Numbered from the stretch's first letter, positions 1 to 11,729 are shown. The stretch is DNA of 64,000 bases from Cavia porcellus (GCF_034190915.1 NW_026947509.1:32372767-32436766); one strand, 5' to 3'. Notes: generated by a model from the sequence alone, not told the origin. Program-made: numbers and translations.

Positions 1-83
1 TGTCATCTTAGAAATAGTTGTTCAAGTTACAAAATTAAAGCATATAAAGTGGACATTCAAACAGTGGGACTGCAAACAGTTCG
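1..83 (-). repeat. Left copy of a distant inverted repeat
   Basis: This segment is the reverse complement of 6814-6896 with only 5 differences in 83 bases. The similarity fades beyond about base 110. It begins at the window edge, so the copy may continue upstream. The family is not recognised. The sequence is AT-rich and non-coding, and could be an LTR, a transposon end, or the 3' UTR of a repeated retropseudogene. Confidence 0.8.
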
Positions 84-244
84 GTTCAATGATCCAACAA
101 AACTCAGAATATGGTTATTTATCTTATACGCTTAAATATACATGCAGTTATATCCTTTAGAGCACGTTCTTTTCCTCTCTTTTGTACAGTGACAATTACA
201 CATTTTGGGTTTTATTACTCCCACAGTTCTTATTACTTTTTTTT

Positions 245-900
245 GAAGAGAGTAAAACCAAATGTGACATAACCAAAACAGAGTCAGTCAAATCAAAAGG
301 ATGGACATAATACATAATGTAAAAACAAAATACAAAGTGATCAACAATGGTTACCATAATGGCTCTTGTTATCTTAAAAAGAATTGCCTATATGATCAGT
401 TATAATAAAATTGAACAAAACTGTAAAGAACAAAATCAATAAAACCAAAACATTGGAGACATTGCAGGACTTCAAAAGAAGATAATAATCAAACCAGAAT
501 GGGCATCATAATGAATCTTATTGTCTTCACAGTTGTTGCCTATACTTTCCAACTTGATACTATCAAGCAAAACAGAATAGAGGAAAATCAGTCAAAACAA
601 GATGGTGAGAGCAATATAGGGTTTCAAATCAAGTTAATAGGAAATCAAAGTGGGTTACTATAATATATCCTGCTATTTTTTATTTTTTGCTTAATTAAAA
701 GGATAAAAATAAAAAAGTAAATAATAAAAAAGGAGATTGAGATAAAAGAGGGCATAACAACAAAACAGTGCAGGTCAAAACATAACCATTTAAGCAAAAT
801 AGTGTTTCACCACAAGATATCCCAACATAAAAGTAGTTATCATAGTGTCTCTTTCCTTGAAATCTTTGAATATAACTTTGTATGCTGTAGCATCAAACAT
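245..900 (-). repeat. Degenerate tandem units in LINE 3' region
   Basis: A phrase resembling TTACCATAATGGCTCTTG...TTGCCTAT recurs at about 349-400, 499-552 and 833-886, with a weaker trace near 655-675. The same phrase is seen in the related 3' end at 43335-43390. Spacing is irregular (150-335 bp), so this is an old, eroded array. Confidence 0.5.
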
Positions 901-1259
901 ATCAAGACAATGTAAAACCATTCAAGGGAATGACAGTATTACAGGGTATTTAGAATCAACTAACAGAAAATGAACAATGGTTTCTGTAAATCTCCTTGTC
1001 TATAAAAGTTTTTGTTTATATTATCACATATAATAAAATCCAATAAGATACAACATGTTAAGACCAATGGAGACAGAAGAACAAAAGCTTGATGGGACTT
1101 CAAAACAAGATGATATTCAGTCAACACTAGCTATTATGATGTCTTGTTTTCTCCAAAATAGCTGTTCCTATGGTCCAACCTTCTCTGCCTCATTTCTGGT
1201 GAGCTCTTTTTCTGTCATTAGTTGTCAGTTTGTCTTCTTCATTTCGCTTTCTCCTCCAT

Positions 1260-2393
1260 TCATTGTGGCCTCTCCGCCACTGTTTCTGGAATCTTGGTAT
1301 TTTTCTTTTTTAGAATATCCTGCAGTATTCTCTGTAGATTTGAACTGGTAGTTGCAAATTCCCCTAGTGTCTCTTTATCCTGGAAGCACCTTGTTTTTCC
1401 ATCAATTTCTAGGGACAGTTGTGCAGGATATATCAATCTTGGCTGGAGGTTATTATCTTTCAAAGCTTGGATTATTTCCCCCCCACATTCTTTGTGGTTT
1501 GATGGTTTGTGCTGAGAAGTCTGCTGTAATTCTGATGGGTGTTTCCTTGTAAGTGATCTGTTTCTTGTCTCTGATGGCTTTTAATATTCTGTTCTTATAT
1601 TGGATTTCTAGAATTTTGAATATTATATGCCTCAGTGTAGCTCTGTTTGGGGTGTAAGTGGCTGGACTCCTGTATGCTTCATACATCTGAGGTCCCATAA
1701 TGTCCTCTGTTGGAGTCTCCTAGTCTATGGAAGAGTCTCTGTTCTTCTCACTCATTTTGATAAATTAGGGAAATTATCCTGGACTATTTCTGTGAATAGC
1801 TTTTGTAGTTCATTTGTTTGTGTTCTTACTTCTTCTTTTATGTTCTTAATTCTTAAGTTATAGATCCTCTTATCATCTTCTAGCCTTTGTATTATTGCTG
1901 TTTGTTTCCTTGTTATTTTTAAGAAGTTTTTCATTTCATGCTCCCACCTTATAAATCTGTCCTCCAGTTCAGATAATCTATCCTTAGTTTCTTTCAAGCT
2001 GTTAAGCCAGCTTTCAATAGCGTTTTTAGTTTCCTGGTAATCTCTTTGAACCTGCTTCACATATTCTATGTTTTCTCTATTTTCTCCATCAAACAATTCT
2101 CCCCTTTTTTTCTGTTCTTCCATTCCACCATCTGTTTTTTCTTGGGCAGTGCTTAGCATTTCTCTACCTCTTCTACTTATATCTTGCTTTATTTCATTAA
2201 ATATTTAACTTTTGGACTTGTCTATGAGGCTCTGGAGATATTGCTTTATGTCTATTGGTGCCGTGTCTGATATTGCATGTTTTCTGTCCTCATTCTCCTT
2301 TGCATTTACCTTTCCTGGATCAGTGTTCTCAGGATTGGTGACTGAGGACGCTTTCTTGCTGCTCCCTTTTCCTATACTTTTTGTTCCTTCCAT
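1260..2393 (-). pseudogene. LINE-1 ORF1p-like coding remnant (broken)
   Basis: L1 ORF1 encodes an RNA-binding nucleic-acid chaperone that trimerises through a coiled coil and coats L1 RNA. The region spans about 378 codons, close to the usual ORF1p length. It starts MEGTKSIGKGSSKK (2393). A Lys/Glu-rich coiled-coil part (2159-1870) has heptad-like wording (SLKETKDRLSELEDRF). The RRM entry follows (LRIKNIKEEVRTQ, then DNFPNLSK). The C-terminal domain lies in 1698-1260 (RATLRHIIFKI, ITADFSAQTI, LQPRLIYPAQLSLEIDGKT). Damage visible: an in-frame TAA near 2205, a stop and frame change at about 1750-1690 caused by a 64-bp insert, and another frame change near 1455. It cannot make a full protein. 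Confidence 0.88.
1691..1754 (-). repeat. 64-bp copy of the 5' UTR inserted in ORF1
   Basis: This segment is 58/64 identical to 2700-2763 in the same element and orientation. It sits between the coiled-coil/RRM part and the C-terminal domain of ORF1. It introduces a stop directly after DNFPNLSK and shifts the frame before MYEAYRSP. A template switch, gene conversion or recombination within the element would explain it. Confidence 0.8.
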
Positions 2394-3128
2394 ACAAGTG
2401 TATACAGGAGGCCCAGTTTCTTTCTTTGTCTATTACAGTTTGTTTGAATTGTGCTGGCTAGGTGTTCCTGCCCACTGCAGTGTACTAGGGAGGCACAGAC
2501 CTGGGCAGCCTCTGCTGTGCCCACCTCTCCAGTTCAACCTACTGAAGGCTTCACTGCTAGGGTGCACCACCAGGCACTGAGACCTGGTTTGGGCTAGCCT
2601 ATTGGATCTTAGTCTGAGGCATCACCCAGGCCAAGTGCTCCCCACCAATCCCCCTTGAGAGAGGATTGGCTGCAGCGTCCTGTTCCAGCTAGTCTACCGG
2701 GTCCCAGAATGTCCTCTGTTGGAGCCTCCTAGTCTATGCAAGAGTCCCCGTTCCTCTCACTCACCAGAGGTCAATGCTGAGCTCCCCGCCAGTTGCACTC
2801 TCAATTCCATTCGCCGATTCCCACTCTCAGAACTTTCGCGGTCTCTGTCCCTGCTATGCTGATTCAGATGCAGCAGTGGCAGCAGGAAATTCAAATTGCA
2901 GCTTCCAGTGGCGTGGGTTCCAGCTTCTGCGCTGAGATTTTATCTGTTCCTGTTATAGCACCGGGATTGCATTTCCAGTTGGTTTCTCTCAGCTTAGTTC
3001 GTTCTTAGGTTGGCAGGGTATATCTCCTCTTGCTTAGGACTCCTCACACCACACTATTCCTGGATTCTAAGCTGGCAATCTCAGAGAGCCTCCAGCTGCT
3101 GTTGTCTGTCCACCATGTTCTCCTGGAA
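2394..3128 (-). promoter_or_regulatory. LINE 5' UTR / presumed internal promoter
   Basis: This is the GC-richer stretch immediately upstream of the ORF1 start on the minus strand, reaching the element's 5' edge at ...GAACATGGTGGACAG. L1-type 5' UTRs carry an internal Pol II promoter; activity here is inferred only from position. Bases 2700-2763 recur, with 6 differences, inside ORF1 at 1691-1754. The plus-strand open frame 2212-2580 and other short frames here are shadows of this UTR. Confidence 0.6.
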
Positions 3129-5460
3129 ATCACCAAATTAAGTATTTTGAAAAGGCCATGAGGAACATGTGCCCATTTTCCAAATTGAAATGATCACAAG
3201 AAGTGTTTGGTGAAATGAACATTCCAGGTCTCTCCTTCACCAAATTCAAATTCTAAACACTCAGGAAACAGTCCTGAAATCTGACCTCTTACCAGCTCTG
3301 AAGGCAATTCTTTCAGAGGATTTATAGGGTGTCGTTAGGAAACCCTGAAAAGAGATAAACTCTAGCAAGGCTAATCATAAAAAAAGAAGAGCACCCCAAG
3401 CACAGAGCACTGTGCATGTCTACAGGGTCAGAATTGTATTTCTGAACAAGATTTTCGAAGTATGAAAAAAGGAAACATCACCTCTCCCAGGAAACTGTTC
3501 TAGGACCACTCAGACTCGAGCAGCTATTTCCGTTCTGATGTTGGCACTATCCCACCTCCTGAGCTCCTCCTCCTTGTCCCTTACCTATCCCTTTAGTCCT
3601 ACCTCCTTTACTGTCCTCCTTCATCTCTGCAGACTTTTCCTCTGGGATTTCCTGAGCATCCTGTCTTTCCCTGTTCCATTGACTATGTTTCCAGTAATTC
3701 AGTGCTGGTACTGCTCAGGAAATCCTTCTGCTATTCAAGTCATTGCTCTGTCCACAGATCCAGAACCCACTGTGAATATGAACTGAGAAATCTCTGAAGC
3801 TCTCTTTTTCAATCAATGAATAAGCCTACCTTGCACCCAGGGCTTAGAGGTAAGGAGGAAGAAGGTGTTTGCTGGGCCTCCAAACTGGTCACTTTCAGAC
3901 CTATTATCTGGGTTTTTCTCAAGCGTGCTTGTCACGCAGAGGGGTTCTGATCTGCACCCTCAGAGCATGACGGTGGAGCCGGCTTCTGTCGGAGATGGTT
4001 CTGGAAGTACCTGAGCCCAAGGAAGGCAGAAGAGAAAGCCGTGATCAGCCAGATTACTCATTTGGGTGGGCCCGATGTCAGAGGTCCTCCCAGCTGCATG
4101 GCTTCCTGGCCGTTTTAGAGCCTCTCCAGGCTGATAGAGGCAGAGCTACTTCCCCAGCTGCCAGCAGGAACACTGACAGCATTAGCTACCCTGTCTGCTT
4201 CTAGAGATGCAGTAAGAGACTTACAGTGGTCACTGCCCCAGCCACCAGCTCCAGGACACTTCCTGGGGTAGACAGTGACTCCCCCTCCACTCTGCAGTAC
4301 CGGCTACAGAGAAGATAGGAAGTCTACTACTGCCTTCCAGGAAGAGAACCACACACCCCACTCAGATGCTGCCACCCCCGCAGATGCGACTTTCTTAGCG
4401 TGAACTTTACGGAAGTCCCACGAAGTTTCTGGCATGTGGTTGAAAAGTGCCATCCTTGGCTTCCAGAACTACCTTTCTTCTCTTTCGGATAGCTCTGGTC
4501 TGAAATTGGGGTGGAGGCAGGGAACTGGTTAAATGGATATACTCCAGCCCTCGCTTAAACAGAAAAGTTCATGCTGTTCTAGGAAAAGGAGATTTTCTTC
4601 TTGAGAAAAGAGAACGAAACAAAATAGACAGCTAAGGAACTGCAGGCTCCAGGGCAATGAGCCTTCAAAGGCCATGGGCCTCACCCTGAGGAGCAGGGTA
4701 AGGGGAAGAAGTCCAGGGCCAGATGAGCAAGTGTCCCTTCCCCCAGTCCATGTGTCACTCACACCTAGTGGGACACATTCAGGTGAAGACATCTTATGAT
4801 TCTAGGCATCAGGCCAGATGACTTCCAAATACTGTCTCCCTTTGGAAGGTCAAGATCTGATTTTCACAGGAAATGAATTTCACAGTGGCTTCTCTTTCAA
4901 CTCCGATTCAATTATTGGAAACAAAGATGTCCGTGTCACTTCCTTAAAAATAATTGAAGATAGTTCAAACTAAGAGGCGGCAGAAAATGAAAGCCTCTCC
5001 TGTCTGTCAAAGGGTCCATTAAACCCGTTATTTTCGGAAAAGCGATTTTTCCTCTGCCTCTTGTCAGTTCCAAATTTAGAGTCGCACATTGCGCATGCAA
5101 GAGGTGGGGATGGAAATAAGGAAGCTGGAGAGGCCACATGATGCTATTTTTAAACCAGTCCGTGTCCTCACGGGAGGTGCGTGCAAAATTCATCAGGACA
5201 GGGAAGGCTCATTAGTGGGCAGCTGTTCCACTACGGTGAGCTTCAATGCCGCTCAGATCCATCCCATAGCTCTGCCTACACTGAACACCTTGCTGGTCCC
5301 CAGTGGAGTTCTGGCTACTGTGAGCAGCTGCACCCAGACACCTCACAGTGTGGAGGGCAGCCCTGGCTCCCACCTGAGACCCAAGGGCCCACTATCCAGC
5401 TTTCCAAGGCTTCCTCTTCCTCCCATAATGAGGAGAAGTCAGGGGTGAGGTCACTGTAGC
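3129..5460. other. Unique intergenic sequence
   Basis: No gene, RNA gene or clear repeat was recognised here. Open frames up to 119 aa (for example 5089-5448) overlap on both strands, show no family motif and have no splice or promoter context. Confidence 0.6.
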
Positions 5461-5837
5461 CCACTGGGCTAGGGTTCTTTATCCTCCTGACTGGAAGTTA
5501 AAAAGAAATTTGACCAGAGAATTTTAGAATTTTTAGTTTGAAGGAAAATTGATGGCCATCTGATTCAACTTTTGCTCGTTTGTGTCACCTGTGGGCCTCA
5601 GACACAATCACCCCTGGAGTTGTGTAGGATGCTAAGACCATTCGCATTCCAGGGCAAAGATGGGGCCTTGGAGTCGGAGAGCCTGGTTTTGAGCACCTTT
5701 TTTTCTGCTGCTTCTCTGTAACCCCTCCCTGGAAAAGATCATTAACTTCACCCAGAATGACCAACATGGTTACACCCTTAGAGCAGTTTTGTGGTTCAGG
5801 TAATTCTTTCTGGGACGAGTAGTGTTCTCCACAAAGC

Positions 5838-6246
5838 AGTATCTACCTGAATCTGCGAGTGAGGCTTGCTTGGATGTGGGGTCTTTGCAGATGTGATTCA
5901 GTTAATGAGGTTATGCTGGATTCAGGCCTAAGCCCAGTGGCCGGTGTGCCTATAAGAGGTGAGAAATCTGGATAGAGACTGGGGGACACAGAGAGGGAAA
6001 AATGCAATATGATAGAGACAGCGATTAGAGTCAGGAAGCCACAAGCCATTGTCACTCAGGACCAATTCAAGCTGACTGGCAGCCACCAGAAGCCCGAGGA
6101 GGCAAGGAGAGACCCTTCCCTGGACCTCTGGAAAGAACATAGCCCCACTGTCACCTCGTCTTTGAACTTGAACAAATTTCTGTTATGCAAGCCATCCAGT
6201 TTGTGACCATTTGTTTCACCAGACATAGCGAATGATTACAGACCCC
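5838..6246 (+). mobile_element. MaLR (MLT1-like) LTR
   Basis: Classic MLT1 wording in order: GGTCTTTGCAGATGTGATTCAG, TGCCTATAAGAGG, a GA-rich ACAGAGAGGGAAA stretch, a TTTCTGTTATGCAAGCCATCC end-motif and a TTTGTG...GATTACAGAC terminus. It is non-coding; solo LTRs are the usual form. Overlapping frames at 5843-6206 are accidental. Confidence 0.75.
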
Positions 6247-6540
6247 AGCATACTGTCTTATGCCTACTAACTGAACAGCTAATACACAGGTGATTTTGTT
6301 AGCCAAGAAATGGTGTGAATATGAAATGTAATGCTAACATACACTTTCAAAGTGCTTTAAAAATTTTCATTTTATTGATTCCAGATATCCTGTCCTACTT
6401 TTCATTTTAAATATATGGAGAAAAATATTTATAAGATATTTAGTGCTAAAATTTTTTAAATAATTTAAAATATTAGCATGGTTAGTAAATTATGTACAGA
6501 AGTTTAAAATGTTTGTGAAAATTTTAATGGTACTGAACGT

Positions 6541-6624
6541 TTTTTTTTTTTGTATTAGGAATCAAACTCAGAATCTTGCCCTTGCCAGGCATGTGCTTGT
6601 GCCACTGAGCTAAATCCCCGGCCC
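6541..6624 (-). mobile_element. ID-type tRNA-derived SINE
   Basis: On the minus strand it reads GGGCCGGGGATTTAGCTCAG (A-box region), then GAGTTTGATTCC (B-box-like) and an A tail (the T run at the low-coordinate end). It is flanked by TACTGAACGT (6531-6540) and TACTTAACGT (6627-6636), a 9/10 target-site duplication. Transcription would be by Pol III from the internal boxes. Confidence 0.85.
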
Positions 6625-6813
6625 AATACTTAACGTGGCGTGGATCTCAGGAGCTGCTGCTGGTTCTCCCCCTGGAAGGGCTGCAGTCTGCCACACTGCC
6701 ACCAATTACCAGGGAGGGAGGTGCTTGCTTGGCTTCCCAGCGTCCTAAGTTCCAACATGGTATGCCTCTTTTTCATATACATCTGCCACCCTGAGTATGT
6801 ATTGTGTTGATAA

Positions 6814-6896
6814 CGAACTGTTTGCAGTCTCACTGTTTGAACGTCCACTTTGTATGCTTTAATTTTGTAATTTGAACAACTATTTCTAAGGTGACA
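6814..6896 (+). repeat. Right copy of the distant inverted repeat
   Basis: It is inverted relative to bases 1-83, with 78/83 bases identical. It lies downstream of an ID SINE inside unannotated AT-rich sequence that continues to about 7130. Confidence 0.8.
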
Positions 6897-7164
6897 GTAT
6901 GTAATTTATGAACTAGTGATTTCTTAGTGTTTATTTTTGTTTGAAATTCTGTATTATTACTACCCTTTTTTCTCTTTAAATCAAATTTTTAAAAAACTGT
7001 CGTTAAAAGGCAATCCAGGTAGCAAAATAAACAGATACGTAAATGTAACAGCATATCAACAGCCTATCACATCTTGCCATTCTTTATATTGTAGCATAGA
7101 TTTTACACACAGAGGTAGCTTGTGTTTAGCTCTGGCCCCCGCATTTCCACAATGATTGCTGAGG

Positions 7165-7435
7165 ACCACGCTTCAGTCTGCAGTATGAGGAATCATCATC
7201 ACCAGCGCATCTTGTAGAGAGCACTGTTGCTGTGAAATCACTGGCTGCGGCTCTACATCTGCTTGAAAATATAAGACGTGTGAAACCAGTTGATCAGCAA
7301 GGACTGTGCTAACGATCACAGTGCCTCTCTGGCTACACAAAACACTGGAGGTTGACAAGAAATATCAGTGGTCATTGGATTCCACAGACTACCTGGAGAA
7401 TGAGTCTTCTGTGATAAAGCTGGCGGGGAATTGAG
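7165..7435 (+). pseudogene. Possible retropseudogene fragment, parent gene unknown
   Basis: Two plus-strand stretches read like protein but are out of frame with each other. About 7195-7305 contains HLVESTVAVKSLAAALHLLE; about 7315-7434 contains VPLWLHKTLEVDKKYQWSLD and ends in a TGA stop. A single small indel would join them. The sequence downstream to about 8210 resembles a 3' UTR, with two AATAAA-type signals at 8182-8206. A B1-ID SINE interrupts it. I do not recognise the protein, and no start codon region or poly-A tail was established. Confidence 0.3.
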
Positions 7436-7629
7436 AAGAACATCTTTTTGACGGGAGCCAGTTAACTGCTCCTTGACACACAGCAGTCACATTTTTAAGT
7501 GAGGCTTCCTTGGATTTCCTCTGGCTCAATAACCTGCTTGGACAGTAGAATGCTATAGAATGTTACAGAATGATATTATGCCGGGGTTTTATTTTGCCTG
7601 ACTATAATCAGACCTAGTAATCTTGTACA

Positions 7630-7802
7630 GGTGTGCTCACTCTTGCTCTCATGCTAAGCTTTTGAGCAGCTATATCCACAGCCCTTTTCTCTCTTTATTT
7701 TGAGGCAAGGTCTCCCCAAGTTACCAAGTTGTCTAGGTCGCCTCAGCCTCCCAGAGCTCTGGGATTATAAGCAGGTACCACCATGCCCAATGTAACATCT
7801 CT
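7630..7802 (-). mobile_element. B1+ID dimeric SINE
   Basis: The antisense 7SL-derived part covers about 7695-7800 (CTCAGCCTCCCAGAGCTCTGGGATTATAAGC). It is followed at lower coordinates by a weak antisense ID-like part (AGCTATATCCACAGCCC). The order on the minus strand is B1 then ID, as in rodent B1-dID-type composites. Confidence 0.7.
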
Positions 7803-8429
7803 TTGGTCAAGAGTTCCTCCCAGTCCTGAACAGTTAGTGATGCAGTCTTACAAGATGGTAAACTATGCTGTGATTTTTAGCAAAAGTTTTCAGGATTTCA
7901 TTGTGCAGTGTTGGAGCAAGGACTACACAAGTGACAGCAAAGTGCTACCTACAGGAGGGGAGAGGAAGGTACCACGCAATGCTAACCCACCTCCTGCACC
8001 TGCTGTGTATCTCAAGCACAAAACCTGCTGTAGCACACCTTAGTAAAATGCAAGGATTATCGATAATGGTATTCCAGCCTGTCTTCATGTGTATGTACCT
8101 GATGTTTACTTTGTGAGCAGACACATAACTTTTCCTGTTTGATTAATCAGCTTGGGCTTGTGTTGTCTTGTTTTAATGTGACAATAAAAATGTTACAAAA
8201 TAAAGGAAGCGTTGTTACTTATAGGTATTAAGTATAGGTTTTATATGCTGCCCAAGACAATTTCTCTTCACTCAGTATGGCCACATGAAATGGTGACTGT
8301 CAAGTTTTGAGTTAGTTTTTTGCAAATAGTAGACAGCCAGAACACATGTTTAGTCATAGCTTAAGCAGGAGATTCCTTACCTCCTAAAGTATCTCATTCC
8401 ATTTCCAATAGTAGTCACCGCTAGACCAT

Positions 8430-8930
8430 TCATGTCTGTCTGGTTTTAGTTCCTGTAACAAAATACCCAAGGTTGAGCTCCTAAAAAAAAGAAAGTTTTA
8501 AGTTCTTTTAAAATAAGTGTTTAAAAGAAAGAAAAGAAATGTATCTAGCTCACAATTTTGAAAGCTGAAAGTTTAACACGGTGACCTTGGCTCTGGTGAG
8601 GGCCATTGGCTACAAAACATCATGGCAGATGGCTTCAAGGTGGGAGCATCACATGACAAGGGGGAGATCACATGATAGGACAGCAACCCAGAGAATGTGG
8701 AGGGGCAGACTTGCTATTATAATACTTCCTTGTGGGAACTATGTGAGGTCTCCTGCAATCTCCATCAGTTTCATTGGAGGGCAATGACTCCAATGATCGA
8801 ATCACCTTCTGTGAGGCGTCATCTCATGGGTTCCAACCCTTCTCACCACCACCGTACTGGGGATCCAGCTGCCAGCACCTGATCCCGAGGGACACACTTT
8901 TAGACCATCATCAAGCATAGCAACATTGTT
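8430..8930 (-). mobile_element. MaLR (MST/MT-like) LTR
   Basis: The plus strand shows the antisense MaLR layout: TTCCTGTAACAAAATACCC, TAGCTCACAATTTTGAAAGC, GGCTCTGGTGAGGGCC, CATCATGGCAGATGGC and AATCACCTTCTGTGAGGC. A short purine-rich insertion lies at 8481-8537. No internal proviral genes are seen. Confidence 0.65.
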
Positions 8931-11725
8931 CTCTGCCTTCACAGTGCTCGTACCCTCTAACTAAGTCTATGTCCCCGCCCAAAGGAGCTGCTCTCCTAGA
9001 ATCCTTGTAGCCCTCATTTTAATTCCCTGCACCTGATCTCTTCCTTGCATTCCCCCCACCAGACAACACATTCAGGCTTTTCTTTTAAGAGGTGAACGAC
9101 TCCAAGCTTCCAAGACCTGTATCTTCCCCTAAGGAGCCCAAACTACTAATGGCAAACTGCGGGTCTCTAGAAACAGGCACAGAACCCACAGCACTGCAGA
9201 ATGAGCAACACAGTCTGAGAGCCCCCAGCATGAGTTTGAGTGATCCTCTGCACACATCCACGGTCCTGAGGGCACCAGCATATGTGTGGATAAAGGCATT
9301 TTTGTGCTGGCCCCAAAATGCTTCTGAGAGGTGGGAAATGGAATTACTCTTGGAGTGCCTTAAATTAAACAGTGAGACCAGAGTGAGTTTGGGCCCTGTG
9401 TGTGTCTGGGGGAGAACGAGAAGCAGAAGTCAATGTGGTCCCTCATAGTCACAGAACGAGATCATTTACACGTTTTCTTTACCAGTTAACCCTGGAGGCA
9501 CAGAAATATTTGTTTTCTCAGAAATTTACTGTGTTTGTACCAAGAGAGATGATGGGCGGGGCTGTTAGCTGCTCTGGGCAGAGCACTGACTCTGCATGGC
9601 TGATACTGCCCTGCAAAGTGCTTCCTCTCCAGAAGGCTCCATGAGCAGGCGGTCCTTCTTCAGGCCACAATTCCTCCAACAGGATGCAGGCTGTCTCTAA
9701 ATTGCTACTCCAACAGACTGTGGCATTGACAATTCCATTATTGATTCAACTTCAGGATCAGTGACAGTTTTGGTCCACCAACAGACGTGGGAGGTGGCTG
9801 TATGTGTTGGCCGAGTGCTCAGATGGGGCGGCCCCGTGGGGAGGGCTCTTAGGATCCCTGCTCCAGATGACACCTCAGCCATTGCTAAGAGCAAGGATAA
9901 GAGGTACTACTCGGGGACAAAGCAATCACTGTGAAGTTCTGTTTCTTGTTTTCCTTTTTAAAAATTGCTTGGTGCATTCTGTGAAAGAGAAAAGTGTAGA
10001 TCAACAGAGCTGGGTTTCATTTCTCCACCTCTCATCACTTCTGGCCTTCTTATAATAAACTGCATTGTAAATCTTTACGTAAATTAATTCAATCATTTAT
10101 GAAATTGACATTTTATGCACTTGACAGGAGACCTGATATGCTCTCTTTTAAACATCTTAAAAGCACATAATGAAACATCATACAAATGTAAAGGTCCTGG
10201 AGGGTCCACATGGAAACCCTTCAAAACACAGCAGCACATTGTTCTGACTTATTCAAATTCCACTGACCATCATCTTTTCTCTACGTCCTCACTGTCAAAA
10301 CCAGCCCCAATGGAGATCTGAAATGCTTGCCATCCCTGTTTTCCTGAGAGGACCGTGGAGTGGTGACTATCCATGGGTGGCCCACGTCGTCCAGCTTTCC
10401 ATCCTGCAATGTGCATCTATACCACTGGCTTCTTTTCCACTTATACTCCACTGAGCCCAGCACTGTTTCCTCTCTGCCCTAGGCTCATCTGCAGACCTGA
10501 TGCGGTGGACCACTCGCACCTCCTCCTTATGCAGATGGTCTCAGCTCACACTCAGGACTTCTTTCCAGACCTTTAGTTAGTGTTTCCAGATTGAACGCCC
10601 AGTGAACTGGGAATTTTAAGTCAATAATAAATCATTTTTTAAGTGCATTTCACAATATGTGAGGTGGTAGAGAAGACTACTGGGATGGCTACCTCGGAAA
10701 GAAGACCATGGGTCCCCAGGTTGGCTCACTTTAACCCTACTTCCGTGTGTTGATATGTACAGAGCTGGCTAGGGAATACTCTACCCCCTCAATTGGCTTT
10801 AAGCAATGCAAACGGCTCTAGCTGAGGTGCTGATGTGCACCTTTGAAGCAATTTGACAGGTCAGTGATGCCCCATCCTGTAGCGTGCTCTAGGTAGAGAG
10901 ACACCGTGCTGTCACGCTGCCAGCTGAGGCCCAGCCTCGAGAAAGAAGCTGTGATGTGATGTCTCAGGGCAGAAGGGCTAGACATCAAAGCAGAGGCAAC
11001 CAACCAAGAACCCAAGATACTTCCTCCAAGTGTGTTGTGCAGAGTCCTCCAAACTTAGAGGCCACCTGTAACCAGAACCCGGTACTCTTTCTGCACACCC
11101 TTCTCTCTACACATTGCAGAGGTGCTATTGTACCTATTAGCTAGCCAGTCTCACAGTCACTCAACCCTAAGCCACTCCCCTTCCACAAATTAGTAAGCCC
11201 TGGGTTTGGACCTGGGTCGTAGCCCTGGTTCTGGTTCCCCACAACTGCAGTTATGTCTTCGTCTCTTTATTGTCACCAGGGGTTGCACTGGAAGTGGTAG
11301 ATTGGAATTTACTTACTGGAATTCCAATAACTTCTCCCCAGGATTACAAATGTAAACTCCTCTAGACCACAGTGAGGTCTGCAAGGCTGCCTATAGGATG
11401 ACATACTTATACTAAAAATCACTTGTAGTTAACCTGACTGCATGTGACCTTCATAGGCATACAACAGCATGTCATATGGGATGGACTAATATCACAAATG
11501 ATTTTCTATTTACATAAAATTCATATTTAACTGAGTATCTATGGATCTTTATTTGCTGCATCTGAGCAGTGTTTTCAGACCTTTGAGGGACCCCTTATCT
11601 ACTCAACTCTCAACACCTCGCCAGCTCCTCCCTTAGGGAAAACCAGTCTGAGCTAAAGCCTTCCAAGAGCTGCTTTCTGCTGCTTCTGAAGCTTCTCCCT
11701 TCTCCAGGGCAGACATTCGATGTCA
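8931..11725. other. Unique intergenic sequence
   Basis: No supported gene was found. The longest frames (9092-9448, 118 aa; 10115-10321; 10818-11015) lack recognisable domains and overlap opposite-strand frames. No clear repeats were recognised. Confidence 0.55.
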
Positions 11726-11729
11726 TAGT

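Larger units (their letters stand above)
238..3128 (-). mobile_element. LINE-1-related element lacking ORF2 (half-L1-like)
   Basis: Read on the minus strand, the element has a 5' UTR of about 730 bp (3128-2394), then an ORF1 region (2393-1260), then about 1 kb of AT-rich 3' sequence ending in ...TTTTACTCTCTTC plus a short A tail (T run at 238-245). The same 3' terminus occurs at 43219-43250, which supports the end call. No reverse transcriptase or endonuclease motifs are visible between ORF1 and the 3' end, where a normal L1 would carry nearly 4 kb of ORF2. This matches the known half-L1 (HAL1) organisation, or else an L1 with an internal ORF2 deletion. The element would depend on L1 machinery supplied in trans. 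It is inserted in AT-rich sequence; target duplications were not resolved. Confidence 0.75.

Noticed and set aside
2212..2580. 122-aa plus-strand frame
   Set aside because: Antisense shadow of the LINE ORF1 start and 5' UTR.
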